Source of the DNA: Acidimicrobiaceae bacterium
Lineage (GTDB): Bacteria; Actinomycetota; Acidimicrobiia; Acidimicrobiales; Bog-793
Length of the DNA: 34,063 nt
Assembly (NCBI GenBank): GCA_003159795.1
Contig: PLPK01000011.1
Span: 1 to 34,063 of the forward strand
Direction: 5' to 3'
Below, piece by piece: positions 15,434 through 23,878 of this stretch. The translations under genes were made by a program, and so were the position numbers. Under the pieces are notes generated by a model. It searched no databases. It was not told the DNA's origin and worked only from the letters and a program-made list of their open reading frames with translations. The first letter of the stretch is position 1; each line of letters opens with the position of its first letter.

Positions 15434-15922
15434 ATGCCGAGCTTCGACGTCACCTCCGAGATCGACTTCCAGGAAGTGCGCAACGCGGTCGACCAGGCCT
15501 CGCGCGAGGTCGCGACCCGGTTCGACTTCAAGAACACCGGCTCGTCGCTCGAGCTCACCCCGCACGAGATCGAGCTGAACGCGCCCACCGACGACCGCCT
15601 ACGCGCGCTCACCCAGGTCCTCGAGGAGAAGCTCGTGCGCCGTCAGGTGTCGCTGAAGGCCCTCTCTTACGGCAAGGTCGAGGAGGCCTCCAAGGGCACC
15701 GTCCGCCAGCACGTCACCCTCCAGGCGGGGATCTCGGCCGACCACGCCCGGCGCATCAACAAGATCGTGAAGGAGCTCAACCTGCGCGGCGTCACCTCCC
15801 AGTCCCAGGGGGAACAGGTGCGCGTCTTCGGCAAGAAACGCGACGACCTCCAGGCGGTGATCGCCAGGCTGAAGGCGGAGGATCTCGGCATCCCGATCCA
15901 GTTCGGCAACTTCCGCGACTGA
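15434..15922 (+). CDS. yajQ: YajQ family cyclic-di-GMP/nucleotide-binding protein
   Basis: Small cytosolic protein of 162 aa (UPF0234). It starts MPSFDVTSEIDFQEVRNAVD and contains REVATRFDFKNTGSSLEL, ALSYGKVEEASKGTVRQHV, KELNLRGVTSQSQGEQVRV and the invariant end GIPIQFGNFRD. Characterised members bind nucleotides or RNA, and Xanthomonas YajQ binds cyclic di-GMP; the role in actinobacteria is not established. ATG 15434 is chosen over two in-frame GTGs 6 and 9 nt upstream because family proteins start MPSFD and the -10 box sits 7 nt before it. Confidence 0.96.
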   Translation: MPSFDVTSEIDFQEVRNAVDQASREVATRFDFKNTGSSLELTPHEIELNAPTDDRLRALTQVLEEKLVRRQVSLKALSYGKVEEASKGTVRQHVTLQAGISADHARRINKIVKELNLRGVTSQSQGEQVRVFGKKRDDLQAVIARLKAEDLGIPIQFGNFRD

Positions 15923-15978
15923 GGCTGGCGCGAGCCCGCGCGGCGCGGCCCAAGCCTCGCGGGATCAGGGCCGGGAGC

Positions 15979-15995
15979 CCGGTCGGCGGGACCGG
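15979..15995. terminator. Hairpin between convergent yajQ and nuoN
   Basis: CCGGTC and GACCGG form a 6-bp stem with a 5-nt loop in the 87-bp gap between the two stop codons. It could serve both directions. No U tract follows on either strand. Confidence 0.35.
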
Positions 15996-16009
15996 CCGGA
16001 ACCCGCCTT

Positions 16010-17572
16010 CTAGTGGAAGATGAACGTCGCGGCGCGCGTGAAGTCGATGAGCGGCTGGGGCCAGACCCCGAAGACGACGGTCACGCCGACGCTCACGGCC
16101 AGCCCGAGGGCGATCGAGGGCTGGACGACCAGTCGCCCAACCGGGATGCGCACCAGGGTCGCGACTCCCCCGCCCGCCGGGCCGGGCGTCGTCGCCTCGT
16201 CGCCCGGATCGGCGGGCTGGGTCGAGTACATGAGCAGCACGACACGCAGGTAGAAGAAGACCGCGATCGCGGCCGAGGCCATGGCGACGACCGCGAGGGC
16301 ATAGCTGTGCGCGCCGACCGACGCCGCGATGACGTAGAACTTGGCGAAGAACCCCGTCGTGAAGGGCACCCCCGCCTGGGCGAGCAGCAGCACCGAGAAG
16401 ACGGTCGCCAGCACCGGGTTGCGGGCCGCGAGCCCCCGGTAGGCCTCGAGGTCGTGCCGCCTGTCGCCCTTCGCTCCCACGACGCCGACGACCGCGAAGC
16501 TGCCGAGGACCATGAAGGCGTAGGCGAACAGGTAGTAGGCGCTCGCCGCCACCCCCTTCGTCGTCACCGCCTGCAGCCCGATGAGGACGAACCCGGCGTG
16601 GTTGATCGAGGAGTAGGCGAGCATGCGCTTCACGTCACGCTGGGCGAGGGCGACGATCGCACCGCCGACCAGCGTGAGGGCGGCGAGCGCCCAGATGACT
16701 GGCTGCCAGTCACCGCGCAACGTCGGGAACGTCGCGACGAAGACCCGCAGGAAAGCCGCGAACCCACCGGCCTTGGCGAGCGCCGCCATGAATCCTGTCA
16801 CCGGGGTCGGCGCGCCCTGGTAGACGTCGGGGGTCCACATGTGGAACGGCACCGCCGCGACCTTGAACGAGAAGCCGACGATCAACAGGGCGATCCCGGC
16901 GAGCAGCACCCCGTTGGCGGTGATGACGTTGTGGGCGAGGAAGGCGCCGATCTCCGGCAGGTTCGTCGACCCCGTCGCGCCGTAGACCAAGGCAATGCCG
17001 TAGACGAAGACCGCCGAGGAGAACGCCCCCAGGACGAAGTACTTGATCGCCGCCTCCTGGGAGGTGGGCCGGCGGCGGTCGAACCCCGCCATCACGTAGA
17101 GCGGGATCGACAGCACCTCGAGGGCCAAGAAGATGAAGATCAGGTCGTTCGCCGAGGCCATCAGCATCGCCCCCGACCCCGAGATGAGGGCGAGGGCGTA
17201 GTACTCGCAGCCGGCGATCCCCTCACGCCGCAGGTATCCCGAGCCGATGATCGCCGCCACGATGAGGATGCACGAAACGAGCACGAGGAAGTAGACGGCG
17301 AAGCCGTCGACGTCGACCGAGTGGGCGACGGTCGTGAAGGCGCCGTGGTTCTGCACGTCCCGCCACAGGCGGAGCGACGCGACGAGGGCGGCCGCGGCGA
17401 TCGCGACGGTCATCGTGGCGTAGACACCCGTGGGGAGGCGGCGCGGCGTCATCGCCGAGACCCCGATGAGCACGAGCACCCCGCCGAGCAGGATCAGCTC
17501 CGGCAGTAGCGCCGTGTAGTCGATGTGCGGGATCGCGAGCCCCGCCGGGGCCAGCGCGGCGAAGGGCGTCAC
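16010..17572 (-). CDS. nuoN: NADH-quinone oxidoreductase subunit N
   Basis: Antiporter-like proton-pumping subunit of complex I, 520 aa with about 14 membrane spans. Key motifs are FLALEVLSIPLYVMAGFDRR (the acidic residue of the channel), then AAIKYFVLGAFSSA and VPFHMWTPDVYQGAPTPVTG, followed by a Lys in ALAKAGGFAAFLR. GTG start at 17572, overlapping the nuoM stop by 4 nt (GTGA). Last gene of the nuo operon; the stop is 87 bp from yajQ. Confidence 0.96.
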   Translation of the reverse strand: MTPFAALAPAGLAIPHIDYTALLPELILLGGVLVLIGVSAMTPRRLPTGVYATMTVAIAAAALVASLRLWRDVQNHGAFTTVAHSVDVDGFAVYFLVLVSCILIVAAIIGSGYLRREGIAGCEYYALALISGSGAMLMASANDLIFIFLALEVLSIPLYVMAGFDRRRPTSQEAAIKYFVLGAFSSAVFVYGIALVYGATGSTNLPEIGAFLAHNVITANGVLLAGIALLIVGFSFKVAAVPFHMWTPDVYQGAPTPVTGFMAALAKAGGFAAFLRVFVATFPTLRGDWQPVIWALAALTLVGGAIVALAQRDVKRMLAYSSINHAGFVLIGLQAVTTKGVAASAYYLFAYAFMVLGSFAVVGVVGAKGDRRHDLEAYRGLAARNPVLATVFSVLLLAQAGVPFTTGFFAKFYVIAASVGAHSYALAVVAMASAAIAVFFYLRVVLLMYSTQPADPGDEATTPGPAGGGVATLVRIPVGRLVVQPSIALGLAVSVGVTVVFGVWPQPLIDFTRAATFIFH

Positions 17573-19161
17573 TTCGCCACCTCGGTGTGCGTCGTCGGCT
17601 CGGGCTGGCCGACCCGGGGGATGTTCGGGTGGGCGACCTGCTCGACGTGGGTGATGAGCTGGTCGACCGAGGGCGTGATCCGGTCGAGCACGGGCCTCGG
17701 GTAGACACCCATCGCCACGATGAGCACGATGAGCGGCGCCAACACGGCGCCCTCACGCCAGGTGAGATCACGGAACGGCTTGTCGCGCTCGGACTCCCGC
17801 TCCGGGCCGTGGAAGATCTGCTGGTAGGCCCAGAGCAGGTAGACGGCGGCGAGCACCACCCCGGCGACGGCGACGACGGCCCACCAGCGGTGGGTGAGGA
17901 AGGTCCCGGCGAGGATGAGGAACTCGCCCACGAAGCCGTTGAGCCCCGGCACGCCGATCGACGCCAGCACGACGACGGCGAACGTCGCCGCCATCACCGG
18001 CGCGCGCCGCTGGAGCCCGCCGAGGTGGGCGACGTTCATCGTCTGGCGCCGGCGGTAGATCATCGCGACGAGGAGGAAAAGCGCCGCCGTGATGAGGCCG
18101 TGGTTCACCATCTGCAGCACCGCGCCGGAGACCGACTCGCCGGTGAGAGCGAAGGCGCCGATGACGATGAAGCCGATGTGCGCGAGCGACGAGTAGGCGA
18201 CGAGCCGCTTCAGGTCCTTCTGCACGGCGGCGACGATCGCCCCGTAGACGATGCCGGCGACCCCGAGCGTCAAAAAGACGGGGGCCAGCACGACCGTCGC
18301 GTGCGGGAAGAGGCCGAGATCGAACCGGACGATGCCGTAGGTGCCGAGCTTGGCGGTGACGCCCGCCATCAACACGGAGCCGGCGACCGGTGCCTCGCGG
18401 TAGGCGTCCGGCGACCAGGTGTGGAACGGGAAGATCGGCGCCTTCACGGCGAAGGCCGCGGTGAAGGCGAGCAACAGCAGGACCCCCGCCGTACCGGAGA
18501 GGTGGGTCTGGACGAGCTGGCGGATGTCGAACGTCGTCACGCCGGTCTGGCCCGCGTGGATCGAGACGAGCGCCACGATGCCGACGAGCATCATCGCCGA
18601 GCCGGTGAAGGTGTAGATGAAGAACTTCATCGCGGCGTGGTTCCGCTTCTCGTGGCCCCAGCCGACGATGATGAAGTACACGGGCACGAGGGTCGTCTCG
18701 AAGAACAAGAAGAACAGCAAGACGTCGAGCGAGCAGAAGCTCCCGAGGCACGCCGCCTCGAGGAGCAGGATCCAGATGGTGAACGACTTCACGTTCGTGC
18801 GCTCCCCCGCGCCCGCCAGCGCGAGCAGGAAGAGCAGCGCCGAGAGCAGGACCAAAAAGAGCGAGATCCCGTCGATACCGAGGCTCCACGAGATGCCGAG
18901 CGAACCGACCCAGGGGTGCACCGAGACCATCTGGTAGCCGCCGAATCCCGCCCGGAACTCGTCGAGGACCGCCGCCGCGATCCCCAGCACGGCGAGCGCC
19001 CCCGCCACGCCCACGGCGCGGATCGCCCAGACCGCCCGCCTCGGGAGCACGAGGGCGACGAGCGCCGCGCCGACCGGCGTGAGGACGAGCGCCGTGAGGA
19101 ACGGGAAGGCGCGCTGGCCGGCGACGGCGCCCAGGCCAACAGCGACGGCGTGGGCGCTCAT
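17569..19161 (-). CDS. nuoM: NADH-quinone oxidoreductase subunit M
   Basis: Second antiporter-like subunit, 530 aa. The conserved channel Glu is in FFFETTLVPVYFIIVGWG, and the Lys-bearing helix follows PFHTWSPDAYREAPVAGSVL (AGVTAKLGTYG). Other membrane motifs such as GIDGISLFLVLLSALLF near residue 100 fit the family. ATG at 19161 overlaps the nuoL stop (ATGA). The C-terminal ~35 residues are hydrophilic with several Pro and Thr. Confidence 0.97.
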   Translation of the reverse strand: MSAHAVAVGLGAVAGQRAFPFLTALVLTPVGAALVALVLPRRAVWAIRAVGVAGALAVLGIAAAVLDEFRAGFGGYQMVSVHPWVGSLGISWSLGIDGISLFLVLLSALLFLLALAGAGERTNVKSFTIWILLLEAACLGSFCSLDVLLFFLFFETTLVPVYFIIVGWGHEKRNHAAMKFFIYTFTGSAMMLVGIVALVSIHAGQTGVTTFDIRQLVQTHLSGTAGVLLLLAFTAAFAVKAPIFPFHTWSPDAYREAPVAGSVLMAGVTAKLGTYGIVRFDLGLFPHATVVLAPVFLTLGVAGIVYGAIVAAVQKDLKRLVAYSSLAHIGFIVIGAFALTGESVSGAVLQMVNHGLITAALFLLVAMIYRRRQTMNVAHLGGLQRRAPVMAATFAVVVLASIGVPGLNGFVGEFLILAGTFLTHRWWAVVAVAGVVLAAVYLLWAYQQIFHGPERESERDKPFRDLTWREGAVLAPLIVLIVAMGVYPRPVLDRITPSVDQLITHVEQVAHPNIPRVGQPEPTTHTEVAK

Positions 19162-21044
19162 GACCCGGCCCTCGTCACCAGGTAGGCGACCAGGATGACG
19201 ATCCCGCCGACGAACACAGCGGCGTAGGTCCGCACGTACCCCGTCTGCACGCGCCGCAGCCGCTCACCGCCGCCGCGCACGAGCCGCGCCGCCCCCTCGA
19301 CGGCCCCGTCGATGACGCGGGCCTCCACGACCGACGAGGCGAACGAGGAGACCAGGGCGCCCGGGCGGGCGACGAAGCGGCCGTAGCTCCAGTCGATGAA
19401 CCACGCCATGAACAGAAAGCGCGGCTCGAGGCGCGGCCGATTGACGGCCGCGCGCCACACTGCCGCCGCCATCGCGATCCCGAGGACGGCGAACGCCACG
19501 TCGGCGAGACCGAAGCCCCAGAGCTCGGCGAGGCCGTAGTGGTGGACGGCGAGGGAGGCCCCGACGACCGGTTGCAACCAGCGCTCGAGGAACGTCCAGG
19601 TCGGGTGGAACGGCAGGTCGATGAACAGCCCGAGGAACGAGCACGCCGCGAGCACGATGAGCGGCACTCGCATCACCCAGCCCGGGTCGCGGGGTTCCTC
19701 GCCGCCGGGCCGCGCGCCCTGCCAGCGGGGATCGCCCATGAACACCAAGAAGAACTCGCGGCCCATGTAGTAGGCGGTCAGCACCGCCGTCACGGCGCCG
19801 ATCGCCCAGAGCGCGGGGCTGACGGCCCAGGCGTTCTCCAGCACGTCGCTCTTCGCCCAGAAGCCGCTGAACGGCGGCACGCCGGCGATCGAGAGCCAGC
19901 CCACAAAGAAAGTGACCGCCGTCACCGGCATGAAGGCGCGCAGCGCCCCCATCCTTTTCAGGTCCTGCTCCCCGTCCATCGCGTGGACGACCGAGCCGGC
20001 GGACAGGAAGAGCAGCGCCTTGTAGAAGGCGTGGGCGAGCATGAGGAAGATCGCCGCCACGTAGGCACCGGTGCCCGCGGCGAGGAACATGTAGCCGAGC
20101 TGGGAGACCGTCGAGTAGGCGAGGACCTTCTTGATGTCGGTCTGGGCGCAGCCGATCGTCGCCGCGACGAAGGCGGTCACGACACCGACCCACGCCACGA
20201 CGTGGGCTGCGTCTGGGGCGGCGTGCAGGATCGGGTTGATCCGGCACATGAGGTAGACGCCCGCCGTCACCATCGTCGCGGCGTGGATAAGAGCCGAGAC
20301 GGGGGTCGGGCCCTCCATCGCGTCGGCGAGCCACGGGAACAGCGGGATCTGTGCCGACTTGCCGACGGCGCCGAGGAACAGCAGCAGGGCGATCGCGACG
20401 AGGTCCGTCGGCGAGATCCGCCCGAGCCGGGCGAACACCGTCGAGTAGTCGAGGCTCCCCGTGCGCTCGAAGATGAGGAAGAGGGCGACCAGGAACCCCG
20501 CGTCGCCGATGCGGTTGTAGATCATCGCCTTCTTGCCGGCGCTCGCCGCCGAGGGGCGGTGGAACCAGAAGGCGATGAGCAGGTACGAGCAGACGCCGAC
20601 GCCTTCCCAGCCGAAGAACGTGACGAGCAGGTTGCTCGAGAGCACGAGCATGAGCATCGAGAAGACGAAGAGGTTGAGGTAGCAGAAGAACTTGGCGAAG
20701 TCCTCGTCGTGCTCCATGTAGCCGATCGAGTAAAGGTGGATGAGCGCGCTCACCCCGGTGACGAACAGCGCCATCGTCACCGAGAGCGGGTCGATCCGCA
20801 GCCCGACGTCGACGCTGAGCCGGTCGACCCGGAACCACGTGAACCAGTGCTGGGTGAAAAGACGCTGTTCGGGCGCGTGGGCGAAGAGCGACACGAGGAC
20901 GACGACCGACATGGCGAAGGCGGCCGCGACGACCAGGGTGGCGATCCAGCCTGCTACGGGGTTGCCGATCCGCTTTCCCGCCAGGCTGAGGAGCGCGAAC
21001 CCGGCGAGGGGCAGAAGCGGGATGAGGTAGGCGAAGTGCAGCAC
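19158..21044 (-). CDS. nuoL: NADH-quinone oxidoreductase subunit L
   Basis: Distal antiporter-like subunit, 628 aa with about 16 spans and the long C-terminal lateral-helix region. Motifs include FGWEGVGVCSYLLIAFWFHR, LADAMEGPTPVSALIHAATM with VTAGVYLMCR, and KKVLAYSTVSQLGYMF. GTG start at 21044; a 7-nt gap separates it from nuoK. Length is normal. Confidence 0.97.
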   Translation of the reverse strand: MLHFAYLIPLLPLAGFALLSLAGKRIGNPVAGWIATLVVAAAFAMSVVVLVSLFAHAPEQRLFTQHWFTWFRVDRLSVDVGLRIDPLSVTMALFVTGVSALIHLYSIGYMEHDEDFAKFFCYLNLFVFSMLMLVLSSNLLVTFFGWEGVGVCSYLLIAFWFHRPSAASAGKKAMIYNRIGDAGFLVALFLIFERTGSLDYSTVFARLGRISPTDLVAIALLLFLGAVGKSAQIPLFPWLADAMEGPTPVSALIHAATMVTAGVYLMCRINPILHAAPDAAHVVAWVGVVTAFVAATIGCAQTDIKKVLAYSTVSQLGYMFLAAGTGAYVAAIFLMLAHAFYKALLFLSAGSVVHAMDGEQDLKRMGALRAFMPVTAVTFFVGWLSIAGVPPFSGFWAKSDVLENAWAVSPALWAIGAVTAVLTAYYMGREFFLVFMGDPRWQGARPGGEEPRDPGWVMRVPLIVLAACSFLGLFIDLPFHPTWTFLERWLQPVVGASLAVHHYGLAELWGFGLADVAFAVLGIAMAAAVWRAAVNRPRLEPRFLFMAWFIDWSYGRFVARPGALVSSFASSVVEARVIDGAVEGAARLVRGGGERLRRVQTGYVRTYAAVFVGGIVILVAYLVTRAGS

Positions 21045-21051
21045 GGTCGTC

Positions 21052-21357
21052 TCAGCCCCTCAACTCGTGGGGGTCGTCCGCCGTCGCACCGACCCGGTGC
21101 CGGTAGATGGCGACGATGATGCCGAGGCCGACGACGACCTCGGCCGCCGCCACGACGAGCACGAAGAACACGGCCACCTGGCCACCGATGTCATTGAGCT
21201 CACGGGAGAACGTGACGAAGGTGAGGTTCGCCGCGTTCAGCATCAGCTCGATGCACATGAACATCACGAGCACGTTGCGCCGCACGAGCACGCCGACGGC
21301 GCCGATCGTGAACAGCACCGCCGCCAGCGCGAGGTACCAGGAGCCGTCGATCGTCAT
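21052..21357 (-). CDS. nuoK: NADH-quinone oxidoreductase subunit K
   Basis: Small three-span subunit of 101 aa contributing to the central proton path. The two conserved membrane glutamates are E37 ([16 protein letters not shown]) and E73 ([18 protein letters not shown]). ATG at 21357 overlaps the nuoJ stop (ATGA). Confidence 0.97.
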   Translation of the reverse strand: MTIDGSWYLALAAVLFTIGAVGVLVRRNVLVMFMCIELMLNAANLTFVTFSRELNDIGGQVAVFFVLVVAAAEVVVGLGIIVAIYRHRVGATADDPHELRG

Positions 21358-21974
21358 CGGCCCGCCACCTCGCTCTCGTCTCCGGCGTCCCCCGCGGGGT
21401 CGCCCTCTAGGGTTCGCTCGTCGTCATGGGGCGCGTCGAAGCGCCGGGCGAGCACGACCGCCGCGACGACCGCCACGACGAGCAGCGCCGAGGTGATCTC
21501 GAAGGGAAGCAGGTACGTCGTGAAGATCGCCCGGCCGAGCTGGGCGACGTTGGATAGCGGGCGGTTGAGAGCGCCGGTCGTCGCGTGGGCGCCCGTCGTC
21601 CAGTGACCGGTGCCGAGCAGCAGCACCTCGGCGAGTACGAGCGCCCCGAGACCGAGCGCGACGAACCGTTGGCCACGGAACTGGTCGACGAGCGCGCGCT
21701 CTCGGCGGTCGATGCCGAGCAGCATGATGACGAACAGGAACAGCACGACGATCGCGCCCGTGTAGACGATGATCTGCACCGCGGCGAGAAACTGCGCGTT
21801 CTCCTCCACGAAGAGCACGGCGACCGCGAGCAGCGTCGCCACGAGGCTGAGCGCGGCGTGCACGGGGTTGCGGCCGAGCACGACGCCGAGCGCCCCCCCG
21901 ACGAGGATCACCGCCGCGACGAGGAAGGTCGCGAGGTCCGGGAGCGACACGGTGGCGACGAGCCCCCCCATCAC
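21354..21974 (-). CDS. nuoJ: NADH-quinone oxidoreductase subunit J
   Basis: Five-span subunit of 206 aa. The third span carries the family motif [21 protein letters not shown] hydrophilic acidic tail of about 30 residues follows the last span. GTG at 21974 overlaps the nuoI stop by 4 nt; the next codon is ATG (21971), which could be the real start. Confidence 0.96.
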   Translation of the reverse strand: MMGGLVATVSLPDLATFLVAAVILVGGALGVVLGRNPVHAALSLVATLLAVAVLFVEENAQFLAAVQIIVYTGAIVVLFLFVIMLLGIDRRERALVDQFRGQRFVALGLGALVLAEVLLLGTGHWTTGAHATTGALNRPLSNVAQLGRAIFTTYLLPFEITSALLVVAVVAAVVLARRFDAPHDDERTLEGDPAGDAGDESEVAGR

Positions 21975-22663
21975 TTCCTCCTCCCGCCGAAGCGCCGGGG
22001 GATCTTCTTGCGCTGCGTCTCCCGGATCGAGATGTTGCCGGTCGCCTCGTCGTCACGCACACCGCGCTGGCCCGCCTCGGGCGCCCGCACGCCGTAGCCG
22101 AGCTCACCCGACCACTGCACGCGGCCCTCGTAGGCGGCGGCGCCGGACGACGATGTCGCCCGCATCCAGCCGGAGGTGTGGAGGTCCTCGCCCTCGCGCC
22201 AGTCCTCCCACGGCAGCCGCTGTGCCGTGCCGTCGTCGGCCACGACGAGTTCGGCCTTCGTGTAGATCGCTTCGGCGCGGCTCGTGAACGAGAACTCGAA
22301 CATCTTGGACTCGGTGATCGCCTCGGTCGGGCACGCCTCGACGCACAGGTCGCAGTGGATGCAGCGCAGGTAGTTGATCTCGAAGACGTAGCCGTAGCGC
22401 TCACCGGGCGAGACGGGCGCGTCGGCCGGGTTGTCGGCGCCGCGCACGTAGATGCAGTCGGCGGGGCAGACCGCGGCGCACAGCTCGCAGCCGATGCACT
22501 TCTCCGTCCCGTCCTCGTATCGGTTGAGGACGTGACGGCCGTGCAGGCGGGGCGGCTTCGGCCTCTTCTCGGCCGGGTACTGGGTCGTGATGCGCGGTCG
22601 CACGACCTGCTTCGCCGCCACCCAGAACCCGCCGAAGAAGTTCGTCTCGCCGAAAAGACCCAT
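21971..22663 (-). CDS. nuoI: NADH-quinone oxidoreductase subunit I
   Basis: Peripheral-arm ferredoxin-like subunit carrying clusters N6a and N6b. Two 4Fe-4S motifs are complete: C56, C59, C62, C66 (CIGCELCAAVCPADC) and C101, C104, C107, C111 (CIHCDLCVEACP). At 230 aa it is longer than E. coli NuoI (180 aa), with a hydrophilic C-terminal extension of about 60 residues ending in a basic [11 protein letters not shown] 22663, 3 nt after the nuoH stop. Confidence 0.97.
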   Translation of the reverse strand: MGLFGETNFFGGFWVAAKQVVRPRITTQYPAEKRPKPPRLHGRHVLNRYEDGTEKCIGCELCAAVCPADCIYVRGADNPADAPVSPGERYGYVFEINYLRCIHCDLCVEACPTEAITESKMFEFSFTSRAEAIYTKAELVVADDGTAQRLPWEDWREGEDLHTSGWMRATSSSGAAAYEGRVQWSGELGYGVRAPEAGQRGVRDDEATGNISIRETQRKKIPRRFGGRRK

Positions 22664-22666
22664 CTT

Positions 22667-23878
22667 TCAGCCCCCCCCAGCCGAGTGGTCGGTGAGCTCG
22701 AGCACGACGGGTCCGCCGTCGCCGCCGGGCGCCGCCTCCCCGCCGAGGTTCTCCCGGCGGTGGCGCGCCGTCGTGCGGGCCCGGGCGAGAGCGATCCCGG
22801 CGAGGATGATCCCGCCGAAGACGCCGAAGCCCCAGTCCCGCGAGATCTGGTCGGCGGCGACGAGGAGGAGCCAGCCGAGCGAGATCGGAATGAGCCACTT
22901 CCAGCCGAGGTTCATCAGCTGGTCGTAGCGCAGCCTCGGGAGCGCCGCGCGGATCCAGACCTGGACGTACAAGAACACGACGAGCTTCGCGAGGAACCAC
23001 AGGATCGGCCAGAGCCAGCGCACGACGTGGAACCCGGGGCCGTCTGGTCCACCGAAGAACAGCGTCACGACGACTGCCGACATCGTGATCGTGTTCATGT
23101 ACTCGGCGAGGTAGAACATCGCGAACCGCATCGACGAGTACTCGGTGTGGAACCCGCCACCGAGCTCGGATTCGCCCTCCGCGAGGTCGAACGGGGGCCG
23201 GTTGAGCTCGGCCGTCCCGGCGATGAAGAAGATCACGAACGGAACGAACCAGAGCCGCAGCGCGTTCCAGTGCCAGAAGTACCGCGCCTGGCTGTCGACG
23301 ATCGCCCGCGTCGACAGCCCGTGCGACTCGAGGATGACCGTGACGACGGTGAGCCCGAGGGCGGCCTCGTAGGAGATCATCTGGGCCGAGGCGCGCACCG
23401 AGCCGAGCAGCGGGTACTTCGAGCCGGACGACCACCCGGCGAGCATGACGCCGTAGACGGCGACCGAAGACAGCGCCAGCACGAGAAGGATGCCGACCGG
23501 CGGGTCCGCGACCTGGAGCTCGACGACGTGGTGGGCGATCGTCACGACCCCACCGACCGGCACGATCGCGAAGATGAGGAAGGCCGGCACGACCGAGAGG
23601 AACGGCGCGAGGCGGAAGACCACGCGGTCTGCCCGCTCGGGCAGCAGGTCCTCTTTGAACATCAGCTTCGCCCCGTCGGCGAGCGTCTGCAGGATCCCGA
23701 ACTTCCCCGTCCGGTTCGGCCCGATCCGGTTCTGCATGTCCGAGATGACCTTGCGCTCGAACCAGATCATCAGCATCACGGCGACGAGCAGGAAGCCGAA
23801 GGCGACGAGGGCCCGCACCAGCACGATGACGACGACGCTGAGCCCGACGCCGTGGGCGAAGAGGGGGTCGCCCATCAC
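22667..23878 (-). CDS. nuoH: NADH-quinone oxidoreductase subunit H
   Basis: Membrane subunit at the quinone cavity, 403 aa with about eight spans. Diagnostic motifs are MIWFERKVISDMQNRIGPNR near the N-terminus, the loop GWSSGSKYPLLGSVRASAQM followed by ISYE, and the acidic loop AELNRPPFDLAEGESELGGG. A hydrophilic C-terminal tail of about 40 residues is additional. GTG 23878 overlaps the nuoG stop; ATG 23875 immediately follows as an alternative start. Confidence 0.97.
   Translation of the reverse strand: MMGDPLFAHGVGLSVVVIVLVRALVAFGFLLVAVMLMIWFERKVISDMQNRIGPNRTGKFGILQTLADGAKLMFKEDLLPERADRVVFRLAPFLSVVPAFLIFAIVPVGGVVTIAHHVVELQVADPPVGILLVLALSSVAVYGVMLAGWSSGSKYPLLGSVRASAQMISYEAALGLTVVTVILESHGLSTRAIVDSQARYFWHWNALRLWFVPFVIFFIAGTAELNRPPFDLAEGESELGGGFHTEYSSMRFAMFYLAEYMNTITMSAVVVTLFFGGPDGPGFHVVRWLWPILWFLAKLVVFLYVQVWIRAALPRLRYDQLMNLGWKWLIPISLGWLLLVAADQISRDWGFGVFGGIILAGIALARARTTARHRRENLGGEAAPGGDGGPVVLELTDHSAGGG

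Noticed and set aside
15095-15565. 157-codon N-terminal extension of the MFS exporter frame
   Set aside because: Passes through tRNA-Tyr and yajQ antisense and lacks similarity to the family; ATG 15094 fits the expected N-terminus.
16013-21119. Three ~500-codon plus-strand frames opposite nuoN, nuoM and nuoL
   Set aside because: Charged low-complexity translations antisense to hydrophobic subunits, with no family motif.
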